Part shown: positions 48,733 to 61,358 of the stretch, in pieces
Numbering within the stretch: the first letter of the stretch is position 1
How the letters are laid out: each line of letters opens with the position of its first letter
Assembly: GCA_026874595.1 (NCBI GenBank)
Contig: CM049316.1
Span: 16,703,839 to 16,767,838, forward strand
Source of the DNA: Sipunculus nudus
Taxonomy: Eukaryota > Annelida > Sipuncula > Golfingiida > Sipunculidae
Length of the DNA: 64,000 bases
Direction: 5' to 3'
Notes under the pieces: model-generated
Databases searched by the model: none
The model's input: the letters and a program-made list of their open reading frames with translations, nothing else
What the model was told of the DNA's origin: nothing
Made by a program: the position numbers and the translations under genes

Positions 48733-49149
48733 CAGGGCATCAATATAGGGGGGGGTGGGGTGGAGGGGGGGTATATATCCCCCCACTTTTTAGCAAGGAG
48801 GGGATGTTCAATGTAATCACCCATTCCCCCACTATTCAGAGAATAATATATTTTATATATTGCAAATGAAATATATTAACACATAGAATTATAGACTTTG
48901 GTTCCTTTACGAGTTCACTATGAAATATATCTAAACCTGGTATAGAATTAAATTATACTGGAAACATAATATTTTCCAAAATCTTATAATTAATTGTATA
49001 TATTTGAAATGTGATTAAGTACTTAATATATTTGAAATGTCATTCAAATGAAAAAATGTGTTATATATATATATATTCATTAAATATGTAAATTTTTGTG
49101 TGCAAGTCATCCCCCCCCCCCCACCCTGGAAGAAAAATTGACGCCACTG
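48733..49149. mobile_element. hAT-like miniature element rich in G- and C-runs
   Basis: Left end CAGGGCATCAATAT and right end (reverse complement) CAGTGGCGTCAATTT are imperfect inverted repeats. Flanks GAAAATGA (48725-48732) and GAAAAGGA (49150-49157) match at seven of eight positions, consistent with a hAT 8-bp duplication. The interior carries a G-run near the left end, a C-run near the right end, and no gene. Confidence 0.6.
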
Positions 49150-49767
49150 GAAAAGGACAATTATCTGCAGAAATAATTGCACAGTTGCATGCAGGTGTAC
49201 TGAGAGAAAAGTTCTGTTACATCAGTTTGTAAAGTGGGTGTAGTACTCTCATAACATAAACGTATAAATATTACAGGAAGGACTAGTATAAAAAAAGAGA
49301 AAATATATTTATACAGCCCTTTTAGTACTTCTGCCCATAAAAGACAAAATATATCAGCTACAGGTTTAATTTGGCTTGTGTTTCTCTGCAGAAATGAACC
49401 AATGCAGCATATAATTACAAGAGTACTGCATGCATTCAGGAAGATAAATTAATGTAAAAAAATACTTGTGCTTATGATTCTCTGTCAGTGTCTAGTCAGT
49501 TTATTAATTAATATAATCATGTGTATGTAACTAACACAGAAGATCCATCATGTTTAAAATATAATCAAATTTAATCAAAATATGTCACATTTTTAAAATT
49601 TAAACAATTTTCCTTTGGTCTGATCTTCCAATTATATGAAAGTCCAGTGACTCTATTTAGGATACAACTAATTTTTGCATGTCCTAGAAATAAATAAAAA
49701 GGCTGGAAGCTGTCATGGTGAATGAACTGTCAGTATGGACATAAACCTTTAAAGATAAATTTTAGAG

Positions 49768-49930
49768 TGGAGCATGGTGGTGTAATAATTAGAGCACTTG
49801 ACTTTTAACGACATGGTTGTGTATGTGTCCTGTTCAGATTGTCTGTTGTGATAAGACCCCCAGCCAAAGTCTTTACCACAAGGGTGCACCCTCTCTTAGC
49901 CAGGAGTGTATGTTACTGGTCATAGGTGGC
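49768..49930 (+). mobile_element. SINE-like element with tRNA-Lys-like head
   Basis: TAGAGCACTTGACTTTTAA resembles the D-arm to anticodon region of tRNA-Lys(UUU), followed by a degenerate B box (GGTTGTGTATGTGTCC). It is too diverged to be a working tRNA gene. Confidence 0.45.
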
Positions 49931-52900
49931 ATAAAAATACACTTGAAATAATCTTTTAGAGCTATTACTGCTGCTTGGGTTGAATCTGATCAGGGCCTGA
50001 GAAAATATACAAGAATAAACAGGCAAAACAGACCATGAAGGCAAAGGACAAATTCTGATGAGCCCAGCACTGTTGGTGATATCAGACTTTAAACCCATAT
50101 TTTAACCTTTCACTTTACTCTGGGAACATTGTGGTATATTAGCTCATACTAACTGATCTATACAACATAATATAAAATCGATGAGTACAGTGAAGGCACA
50201 AATCATTTCTAGAAACTGTTGAAAAAAAAAAAAACACATTTAATGCAGCATTATTAACTATGTGAGCTACACGAAAAGTAACACAAAAGGCAATAATACA
50301 TCCCTCACATAAAATGTAAAATTAATTGTCAGGTGTAATGGCAGCCACAATGGCCATAAAATATAAATTTTTAACATAAAATGTATCAGGTCAGTCTGAG
50401 GTCAGTCCTGTCATACTGGACACCAACATGGCTTTTAATAATGCGACTGCTTATTTTTTTAAAAATCTGATAACATCCACAATGTGTTAAAGGACATTTT
50501 GGCAACCCCAAGCTAACACTTTTTTTGGGTGGGGGCTGAATTGAATTACAAGCTCCAATAAATTTTTAGGATTTCTATAAAATATAAGTCATATACATTA
50601 GCTGTTTTTGATTGGGAGTAACAAAGGTGATAAGATGTTTTGTAACAATAATAAGTATCTGCTGATAACCTGCCTTGTAATGTATATAACTGTATACACA
50701 TTGGCTAACCTAATTAAAAAGTCTATGTCTGGGTAAATATAACATCAATATATTTAGATTATGTCCTTGGAATAACTGTTTGAAGAGTGAGTATAAGAAC
50801 ACTAGTTTCATGAACAGAATTAAGTACTGACAAGTACAATACTTGAAAATCCTCTTATCACAACAGCAAGCAGACATGAATATTCATCAGGTCACTACAA
50901 AGGTCAAGGCACCGCATTTCGTCTGATTTCTCATAGAATGTGCATAATTATGAATGTGCATCCCTGATCTGTTGCACTTGGGCCTCTGTAAGAGTGAAAA
51001 AGCTCTCATTCCTCTGAAACAATACAAATTTGGCCATGTAAATATCTTAAAAGTGAAGAGTACAATCCAAAACACACAAAGGCCCCTGATGATGGTGATG
51101 ATGAAATATTCATCTGACACAGGACACTCAACCACTAAATTGAGTACCATAACAATTTCCAAAATAAATTTAGACTATTGGACTATCACATGCCCTGTAT
51201 AAAATGGCAAACTATGTATCTTTGATAACTGCACTGCAGGGGATATAGGATAGTGTATAGATTAGAGCTACCGGTTTACTTGACCATTAACTATGTATGG
51301 GCTTTGCAGCTTATTCATATCATGTAATTTCATGAGTATAACCCTCATAGTCAACCAATCAGTTTGCCAATCAGCTTGCCAATTCAAACAGTCCAAGATC
51401 TGGATGTTAAAAAATATTGCTTGAGTTATAAACAGAGAGAAGATTAAATGGCCAACTGAATGCTGGAAGCCTCCCCTCAACACCCACACCGATAATAGAT
51501 ATCAGCTATGGAGTGTATGACTTTGCTGTCAAGGCAAAATTAAATATCAGGTGCAAATCTGTCACCTATGACTAATATTGTGCCCTAAGGTCAGTTTCTA
51601 AAAATCAGTAATATTCGAGATTTAGTGCAAACACAGCCTGCAGAAAGAAGAGAAGAGAAAACAAATTTTATCATCAACAAAATACACTCAATACTGAATT
51701 CATTGGCATGAAATCCATTCATACACTGCCATGACCATAATCTTGTTCTATTGTTTATAAAAACAACCTAAACTGAGACTGATTTGCATAATAAACCCAA
51801 GGTCTCTTGTGCAATGTCCAGGTCTTGCAGGCTATATGAAGACTTTTAAGAAAGGTTTTGAGAATTCTGGGAAATTTCAGGAAACATAATATGCTACATT
51901 AGCATAACCATCAATGTTAATCTAATGAAACTAATGTCTGGAAAATTTCAAAGCCACAATTAGCCACTCTTGGAAGTTAGCTATTAAAAAGCTTTATATC
52001 AGGACATGGACTTTTAAATTAATATATCAGGCATTAAAAAATAATATTTTCCAACTGCCAGCAGTCTATTTCAAAATTAACCTCTACGCCACGTATCACA
52101 CAGAACTTAAAAACTGTACTTGCATCCTTAAATGAATATAACTGAATTTTCACCACATCTGCTACAATACATAGTATGGACTAAAAGTATTTAAAAAAAA
52201 AAGTAAAAAAAGGTCCACTTAATGTCACATAAAAAAATTTCATTTTTTCAAGATTGTAAGGCTGAATGCATATCATTTTTGTGAAGCCACATAAAAATTC
52301 TCATATTTTAATGTTGTAAATGTGCATAGATGTACTTTAAATCACATAGTTATGGAGCTTTCATGGAGTGTTTGCAAATCATGAAACTTCAAACCTGAAC
52401 AAATAGCTGTTGTTACAGATACCACACTGTGAACGTCTCTTTCACATCTTTGTTTTCAGAGTAAAAAAGAAAGAATTTACAGCTTACAGACCAATGATAT
52501 CCACATACAAAAGAATAAAATGAGACAGTTCTTATGAAATGGAAGTACCAGACCACCATTCTATGGTATCACTTGATTACTGGAACTTGTTAACAAACTT
52601 CAATATACAAAATAGATAGGTCTGAGAGTTAGAATGATGTTTCCACGGTTACAAGACTAACAGGGCAAGTATTTCAACATCCTGCCTGTCTGGTGCCATG
52701 GCAACCAATCACAGCCCATCCGGAAACAAACATCTAATGGCATGGCATCAACTTGCCATAGCAACAAATCATCATACCCAAGATGCACAGTATTTTTTGG
52801 TTTCACATCATAACAGCTAATAATAGTAATTGATAATACATCTTCTCCTGCCTACACAGGACTGTCACTGCTTGAACACAAGTTTCTCCTCTTACGCTAA

Positions 52901-52931
52901 GCATGTAATGTAATTCATATTTACAGGAAAC

Positions 52932-53146
52932 TTATATGAAGAATTCTTTATTTTCTTCATCTGATAACCTTTTGACCTTTCCATTTTGGCTCTCTGTTGT
53001 TCCTTTGTTGTCTGCTGGTTTTCTGTCACTTGATTTGCCACTGCTGAAGGCCTCTAGCTGCTTCTTGGCTGTATTTTCCAGCAACTTTTTGCCATCAGTA
53101 GCGTCAGAAGATTCTGTCTGTGACTTTGATCTTTCTGGTACACTCT
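52932..53146 (-). CDS. C-terminal exon of the same minus-strand gene
   Basis: On the minus strand TTGTAG precedes the exon. It reads ESVPERSKSQTESSDATDGK, continues KKLLENTAKKQLEAFSSGK and ends DEENKEFFI before TAA at 52934-52932. The join to 58348-58536 restores codon phase exactly (G + AG). The combined C-terminus is about 133 residues, highly charged, possibly with a short helix around LLENTAKKQLEAF. The function is not recognisable. The 5.2-kb intron holds two pearl-like elements and a SINE-like copy. Confidence 0.65.
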
Positions 53147-53363
53147 CTACAATATATAAAAATAACTTCAAAATATGATCAATAAAAAGTAATAAGATAT
53201 TCAATATTAGGCCAGATAGAGGTTAGGTTCAGAAATCAGTGCAGGAGGGCATATTCTTTTTTTTTTACATTTTTATTATAAATTTTAATTTAAAATGTCA
53301 TATGATTAGGGGACATCATGATAATAACAAACTTGTTTGGCTACACAGGTAAAGGCACATCAT

Positions 53364-55253
53364 AAAACAAGTGACCCATGGGTCATGACGCTCAGCTGAC
53401 TGGGAAGAGATTCTTAAAAGGAAATTTTATCATCTGAATGGCAGTATATACCCATTCACCTGAAGCATCAAACAGATTAACCAACAGGACAAGATTGTGT
53501 CTGTATTTATATATCTCAAAAATAGAGAAAAAATGGGTAAACTTTAAAAAATTACAGGTGGCTCCAACAGTTTGCAGAAACTAATAAAAACACATGGTCA
53601 ATATCCATGCAAAGAATCATGGTGATCTCTGCATTAGTTGTTTAGATACTTCAGCTTTTGTATCAAATTTTCCATTATTCTGAGGGATACTTCTGAGTCC
53701 ATAGCTTGAAGGATATGGGTAACAGACATCTAATTTCAGGTTTCCATGGAGACTTTTTATGGGTCTCCTTGCATGACAAGAATGAAGATTCTAGGTCCAG
53801 TTGTTACAATTTGTGCCACGTTAACAGATGACAGCATCCTTACAGGTCTCAAAAATAGAGACAAAAATTTAAAAAATTGAATAAAATATAGGTTGCACCA
53901 CCAGTCTGCAGAAACTGATGAAACACTCCATAATTAATATCCATGCAAAGAATCATGGTGATCTCTGCAGTAGTTGTTCAGATTCTTCAGCTTTTGTATC
54001 AAATTTTCCATTATTCTGAGCTGTACTTTGGAGTGCCATAGCTCAAAGGACATGGGTACAGAGACCTAATTTCAGGTTTCCATGGAGACTTTTCATGGGT
54101 CTCCCTGTGTGTCAAGAATGAAGATTCTAGGTCAAGTTGTTATGATTTGTACCCTGTTGACAGATAACTATATCCTTAAAGTTCTCAAAAATAGAGAAAA
54201 AAAATTGTAAAAATTTGAAAAAAAATGCAGGTGGCTGCAGGAACTAATGGAACACCTCTTGATCAATAAGTATGCCACAAATCATGACCATCAGTGTTGT
54301 AGTTATTGAGATGTTGCAGTTTTTTTTATCAAATTTTCCATTATTCGGGGGGGGGGGGGGGGTATTTGGGAGCCCCACAGCTCAAAGGATATGGGTAACA
54401 GAGACCTTATTTCTGGTTTCCATGGAGACTTTTCATAGGTCCCTCACTGTGTAAAGAAAGAAGATTCTCTGTCCAGTCTTTACGATTTGTGCCCTGTTAA
54501 CAGATGTTCATATTTTAAAGGTCTCAAAAATAGAGAAAATAATTCGTAAAAAATTGGAAAAATAAAGGTAGCGCCACCAGTCTAAAGAAACCGATGAAAC
54601 ATCTCATGATGAATATGTATGCCAAAAATCATGACCATCAGTGATGTAGTTAATGAGATATTGAAGTTTTTGTATGAAATTTTTGACTATTCTTGGGGGG
54701 GTACTTTGGGGCCCCATAGCTTGAAGGATATGGGTAACAGAGACCTAATTTCTTGTTTCCATGGAGACTTTTCATAGGTCTCTCACTGTGTCAAGAATGA
54801 AGATTCTAGGTCTAGTCTTAACGATTTGTGCCCTGTTAACAGATGTTCACATTTTTAAAGGTCTCAAAAATAGAGAAAAAAATTTGTAAAAAATCGAAAA
54901 ATATAGGTGGCGCCACAAGTCTGCAGAAACTGATGGAACAGCTCATGATCAATATGTATGCCAAAAATCATGACCATCTGTGAAGTAGTTAATGAGATAT
55001 TGAAGTTTTTGTATGAAATTTTTGACTATTCTGGGGGGGTACTTTGGGGCCCAATAGCTCGAAGGATATGGGTAACAGAGACCTCATTTCTGGTTTCCAC
55101 GGAGATTTTTCATGGACCTCTTAGAATATCAAGTTACAAGTTTCTAGGTCCAGCGGTTACGATTTGTGCCAGGTTAACAGACGGACGGACAGACGGACGA
55201 CGGACAAAGGGTGATCGCTATAGCTCAGATGACTTACAGTCAGCTGAACCCAA
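53364..55253 (+). mobile_element. Complete pearl-like element with five about 340-bp tandem cores
   Basis: Left end ACAAGTGACCCATGGGTC and GACGCTCAGCTGAC; cores marked by AAGAATCATGGTGATCTC / AAAATCATGACCATC at about 53612, 53949, 54282, 54625 and 54965. Each also carries GGATATGGGTAACAGAGACC and GATTTGTGCC. The right end has ACAGACGGACGGACAGACGG, a stem-loop at 55223-55248 and an A-rich tail. No protein-coding frame. It lies in the intron of the minus-strand gene. Confidence 0.8.
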
Positions 55254-56732
55254 AAATAAATATCATCATTTTATTATCTAATTTTCTTGACAGAAATGTC
55301 TTAGAAGCTGGAGCTCATTATATGACAATTTCTACTGAAAATCAAAATGAATATTTCTAGGTGGGGGGGGGGGGGGGGTTGTCAAAATGTTTCACGCAAT
55401 GCCTTAGAAACCTATTTGTCTATATGAAGTCAATAGTTAAGCATGCACTTCCAAGAACAATTCATGCATCATGAGTATTGAAAATAAAGAATTGTTAGTT
55501 TTAGAATCTTTTTGTAAAAAGATACTCTCTACCTTGAATTAAAACATGGTCTCATGAATAAATGAAAGACAATTTCAGCTGAAAGACAAATCCTATACAT
55601 ATAATAAGGCAAAGGGAAACTAGTTTTATTTACACTAATTTTGCCTAAAAGCAATTTTACACAAAATCACAGGCCTTCAGCCTTAAAAGTTGTTAATCAT
55701 GCCCTGTCAAAAGACATTGTCACTGGCCTGGTTAAAGACATTGGGTTATGGCTATAGCTAGCTAAGCTTATCAAACATAAGTGATCAACTGTGATTCAAC
55801 CTTTAGGCAAATGCAACATGTTTTTATGTTTCATTTCAAAATGAAGGCTCTTTTAAGACATCTGGTATTGTAAAACTTTTAATGAAAGTTTGGCTGATTT
55901 AACCTTGCAGATCAAGGTCTTCAGATTTTGACCTTGTCAAAGAGCATTGTGAAAACAACCTGTGTATCCAAATTGAGGGAAAATTCTTCAGTACTTCAAC
56001 AGTTATAGGGGTCATAATTATTCTAGATTTCTGCAGATTTTACCTTGAGCACCAAGATCAAGAGTTTTCCCATGTTAAAGATACACAGCAGAAACAAGTG
56101 GAGTGTCAAATTTGAAGAAAAAAAATGCAACATTTCCAAAGTTATCATGATAGTCACACCCATTCTAGAATTCCGCACAGTGGACCTTGAAGATGAAATT
56201 TAACGTATTTGAAACCCTTGCTTAATAAAATGGCAACCAGAAGTATAATGGTTTAGGTCTGCATATTTATTTGTACACTGCTTATATTTACTGTATGCAG
56301 GTAAAATATACCAATAGTTATTAGGCAAATAAAAATAATTTTTAAAATTTCAGTTTTTACTATATGTAAGGTAATTTGAATAAAGAAGGTAAAAAAAATG
56401 TAAAAGTTCTAGCCTTAACAAAGAATAACCAAAAAACAAAAAAGGCCTTTCTTTTTTCATAACAACTGTACTTGAGCAGCCTTCAAGTGCATGTGTTTCA
56501 CTTGTTATCAGGCAGCAAAACACAGGTGGGACGAATGTATAAAAACATGGGTGTCAAAAGGTCCTTTACACTTTGTATCTATGGTAACTATAGGAGGAAT
56601 TGAGGCATTTCCCCTTGTGTTATTTATACAAGACATGCATGGCATGTGGGCGAGGATGGAACATGAAAACAGGAAATGACATACATAATATTATACGCAG
56701 CCCTACTTATTTGAACAACACTCAAACTTTAA

Positions 56733-57385
56733 AAAACAAGAGCACCTCAAACGTGCATAATATGCCATTCGTATCATCAAGGTACCTCCAAGGTGAGGTG
56801 ACCTCTGACCTCATTAAATATGCATGAATTTAGATGAAAATGTAAATCAGGTGTTTAGTGGTAAAGTTTAGTGGTAAATATGTATAATGAGTTTGATTTA
56901 AATTCATAGGATATTTGTAAGTCACCAAGCTACCTCCAAAGTGTGGTGACCTCTGACCTCATTAAATTTAGGTGAATTTTGATGAGAATGTTAATCAGGT
57001 AACAAAGTCTATTGGTAAATATGTATAATGATTTTCATGAAAATCCATAAAATTTTTGGTAAGTCAGCAAGGTGCCTCCAAAGTGCGGTGACCCCTGACC
57101 TCATTTACTAACCATGGATTTAACTGGATTTCGAACTACGGCGAGATATTTTATTGATTTACTTTTCAAATGAGTTTAATCAAAATCCTTCATATTCTTC
57201 GTAAGTTATCATGGCGACACCACAAAGTAGCTGAGTGACCTTATTAAACACTCTTGGACATTGCCCATAATTGAACTTAAGCAAAATAAACTGTTGGTTA
57301 TTGCAGCGACACTAAAAGTTACCAGACAGACAGACAGTGGGTATACCATAATACTCCCATCATAAGATGGGGCATATAAAAATTA
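56733..57385 (+). mobile_element. Pearl-like element with about 140-bp tandem cores
   Basis: Left end ACAAGAGCACC; core marker ACCTCCAA(A/G)GTG(A/T/C)GGTGACC at about 56784, 56933 and 57075, with a more diverged fourth near 57215. The right end is a short GACAGACAGACAG run, stem-loop CCCATCataaGATGGG (57357-57370) and a TATAAAAA tail. Confidence 0.65.
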
Positions 57386-58009
57386 AACTGGAACAGGATT
57401 TATGATGGTTTATCTTAAATTCAAAACAAGTGTAAATACTTCATATGACTGAAATTACTGTTATTGATTAGGCAGAACAATTGCTAGTAAAAGTGAACCA
57501 TCAAGAGTTCTTTACACAAGCCTGAAGGCACAGATACCATGATGGTGTTTCACACAGCCATTTATCTGATAGATCACCTTCTAACATTATACAGTGCAAG
57601 TTTCCTTGTGTCAGCATTTTGTACATTTTTTTTACATGTGAAATGTATATATCTCCTGCTTTGATGCTGGATGCCCATGTGAAGAAATTAAACATTGAAA
57701 AACTGATTTGAATGTGTGTTAAAGAGGTATAAAGCAACAGGAAAGGTTGAAAAATTTATAATGTAGTAATTTAATTGTTTGTGACAGTTATAAAATTCTA
57801 GACAGGTATGCTCACACATCTTTTAACAGCAAAAAGGGATGCATGTCACTGATATATGTTTGTTTTTGTTTTTTTGGAAGTAGCTGCCTCCATTGTTTTA
57901 TGCTATCTAATTTCATTCTTAATTTAAGTAACTGTATCCTCAGAGTTCCATTTCAGGTTTGGAAATATTGACAGGGCTTAAGCACTTGATTCCTTTCATT
58001 TTATTTTAA

Positions 58010-58285
58010 ATCCTGGTGTTACACAGGCCTGGTGTTACCACACCTGTGGGTCCTAGGTGTGTACTCCTACCTATTGCTGGATCATAACACTGCAGAACCC
58101 ACAAAGATGCACTCATTTGTGAGTGATACACAGCTGTGTAGCACAGCCTTCCCATTAAGCTTGCAGAGCATTCATCCTGGGTGGGGCCAACCATGAAATA
58201 AGTTCAACTCTCCTAAGCTGAGATTTCAACACACAACCTCCTGGGCTTTGAGTCCTGTGCACACCTCTAGACCACAGTTGCTGGT
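58010..58285 (-). mobile_element. SINE-like element with tRNA-like head
   Basis: On the minus strand TGGTCTAGAGGTGTG (A-box-like), a ten-base anticodon-side segment and GGTTGTGTGTTGAAATCTC (degenerate B box) begin a roughly 270-bp unit. It lies in the intron just beyond the 58348-58536 exon, in the same orientation as the gene. Confidence 0.45.
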
Positions 58286-58347
58286 TATGTTTTCTATTCT
58301 GTTTTTACTTTTAATGTCAGACACGTTTTTCATTGATTATCACCTAC

Positions 58348-58536
58348 CTCTGTCAGTTTCTCTCGGCTTCAATGATGATGTTTTCTGCCTCAGGACAGGA
58401 AGTTCACGCTGCTCGTTACTATTTTTGTCAAGGACTGCAATTTTGTCTCGAACAGACCTGCGTTTGCCACCTTCCCCACCAGATGTCTCTCCGGATGTCG
58501 TGGAGCTGATTGAGTCCCTGGACTTCTCATCTTCAT
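58348..58536 (-). CDS. Internal exon of an unrecognised minus-strand gene
   Basis: On the minus strand TTTTCAG precedes and GTAGGT follows this 189-base exon. After two leftover bases it reads DEDEKSRDSISSTTSGETSG, later KRRSVRDKIAVLDK and ELPVLRQKTSSLKPRE, and ends with one base that joins the next exon to form Glu. Hydrophilic, Ser/Lys/Glu-rich and probably disordered; no domain recognised. Balanced codon use and phase match with 52932-53146 are the support. Confidence 0.65.
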
Positions 58537-60441
58537 CTGAAAAGGCAACTAAAAATTTATTTTCAAAATTTTTTAATTAAAATTATATAAGTTAAAAATA
58601 TTCAAAGCAAACCCCAAAAATTCATGACTACATGATTTCTCAAATAACTGTTTACTGAAGACAATAGGTCCTGTATCTCTAAAATTCAGACTGGTTTATT
58701 ACTATGAATTATTCCATTCAAGTAAATATCTTTCAAGAGATTTATGTAAAGAGGTAACTAACAAGTATTTTCCCAAATTTAAAATTACATTTTTCTTATT
58801 TAACGTATATTTACAGAAGTCAGTCCTTTACATTCAGTGAAAGAAATTTAAAAGAAGAGTAAAGTTCTTTTCAGCAAATTGTTATTATTACTTCAGCGAG
58901 TGATAGGTCCACTCCAGTTCATTAAGATCTTATTTCTTTATCAAGACAATTAAATTTGTGACTCAAAAAATTATTAAAGCATAGAAAGTGGCTAAAATTT
59001 CAAACTTGAAAGCAAGAATGTATTAGTAATTTAGAAGTGTAATCTATGTTTCTGAATGATAAAAGCACCTCCACTATTTCTGTTGACCACAATACCATAC
59101 TAACACAGCTGCTACCCCGAAACATTGTCTAGTCTTAACAGCAGCTATGCCAGCGCAATGTTTGGCAGAACACTAACCAAGATTCAACATTTTGGTTTAT
59201 ACATATTTTAATTGATCCTGTGCATCTTGTTCTCTTCATATTTATCCTTAGACATTTCATCCTTCAAAGGGACAATATAAACATGCAACAATATACTAGC
59301 ACAACATCTTAATTTTCAAACTCTGTCACAGATTAAACCTATTTCCTGATACAGAACACAAGCAGAGCCACGTTTATCTGAAAAGCTTGTGGGAAAAAGG
59401 ATTTTGTTTGGATAAAAGTTGTTCTGATAAATGATTTTATGGGTTTCACCATGATGATTGCCAACCTGTCACTTAGTATATGATGTTATCAGATGCAAAG
59501 TGGTGAAGCCCAGCCCAAAATAAAAGTTGGTGACAAAAGTCTGTGCATTTTCAATCACAGTAATCAATATTCCATTTCAAATAAAAGATATTTTTGCAAA
59601 ACAGCTCTTGAAAATCAAAACCAAATGGTATTAAGTATCACACCCAATTCATGCCATGCTTAGTTCCCTTGATAACTCGAATTACCTGCTATGACCTAAA
59701 AACAGCAGCCAACCCCCCTCAGGGGACAGACCCATTATGGAAACTATAATACTGATTGGAATTTCAAGCAGAAACCTGGAAGTAAATTAAAATGTTTTTC
59801 ATAAAACCGTTTGTTGCTGGACGTGGATCTCTAGACAAGGAATTTTGATTAATGATATTAATTAGCAATATATATCCCTGCTAATCTCTGTACCTCTGAT
59901 TTGAATTGGACGGTCTTTAATTATAATTTTCCCAATTTTGTTACTCTGCCTTCCGATTCTGCATAAACAATAACATTTTTGCTTCTCAGTTTTCAATTTC
60001 AGATAAATGATTTTTCAGATAAACAGTGTTCAGATAAATGACGCTCTACTGTAAGATGTTCTCGTATTTAAATAATTAAATATGAGAATATTTAGACTGT
60101 ATATTCCTCACACATGAACTAGTCTACATATCAATCAATCAAAATTCCCTGCTCTATACATGATCTGTAAACAACATTCCTTTGAGTGCTGTGTCTGTAA
60201 ATACATTGCACCATGCTCAGACCATGTAATCATTCATGCCATGCTTACACAACACTCCATGCATCATGCAAAATCTGGTATCTATATGATCACTATTTTC
60301 ATTTTCCATATTCCTATGTTTTGTTTGATAGGTTTAATACTAATGACATCAAAGGCCCTTAGATTACTAATTTTATGCTATATAAAATCTGTTCTGGTAT
60401 ACCTCTCATTATTGGTATGTCTAATTTGCATTATTTACCAT

Positions 60442-60444
<3 letters not shown>

Positions 60445-60511
<67 letters not shown>
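60445..60511. repeat. (TA)n microsatellite
   Basis: Long pure TA run. Confidence 0.97.
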
Positions 60512-60514
<3 letters not shown>

Positions 60515-61293
60515 TGCTGTTCTTGGTGTATTCATGAACTAATAAGCACTAACCTGTCCATGTAGCATCATAATTATTATAGCAAAATTAGAATTATAAA
60601 TATGAAAGCAAATTCTGAAGCATTTGTGTATCCAATATTGCAGCTTGGGACATCATGGGACTGTTGCAATACCATTATCCTGGACTTAAGCTCAGTAGCA
60701 GGCTTATAATTTCCATTATAACAATTATGTCATAATTGTTACCATAGTGACACATATATGTCAATGGGCTTAAGTCACCTCCATGACTTAAGTCACTTTA
60801 TTGCAACACACCCCACAGGGAATCCTGATTCAGTGCCTAAGAAAGTACATACTGGTATATTGTTTTATCCAACTTGCAATATTGTTTAAGCAAAATTTAT
60901 AGCGAAGCTCAAACCATGCATGCTAATATGGAAGCCTGACCTACTGGTATATTTGAGACTAAGACAACTATGTGATGTATCTGGGCTGGAATGTCTCATG
61001 CACTGTTCTAGGATGATGATATGGGGGAAGGGAATACAAGCTAAGTATTTATATTACAGTCCAAGCTAGAAATTCCATTACTGTTAATAACAGAGGGTGG
61101 GTATTCTGGGACTCCTGGACTTGCACTTTCACCAGTCTGACAGTTTTTCAAAAGACAAGCCACACCCATAAGTGACATTAGGTGTTATATGGTTTTTATT
61201 TTACAGCGCTTCATTGTGGTCACAGTATGCAGTTTTGCTGAGGTCAATTCCTTTTCTGTGGCTTAGATGGTTGATAAATCTGTGTTTGTGTAA

Positions 61294-61298
<5 letters not shown>

Positions 61299-61355
<57 letters not shown>
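61299..61355. repeat. (TA)n microsatellite
   Basis: Long pure TA run. Confidence 0.97.

Positions 61356-61358
<3 letters not shown>

Larger units (their letters stand above)
47186..52931 (-). other. Repeat-poor stretch, possible long 3' UTR of the minus-strand gene
   Basis: Directly downstream of the TAA at 52932 on the minus strand. It has few repeats apart from the hAT-like miniature element and one SINE-like copy. Minus-strand AATAAA sequences occur, for example near 47370. A 132-codon minus frame at 47411-47809 shows no domain. UTR status is inference from position only. Confidence 0.3.
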
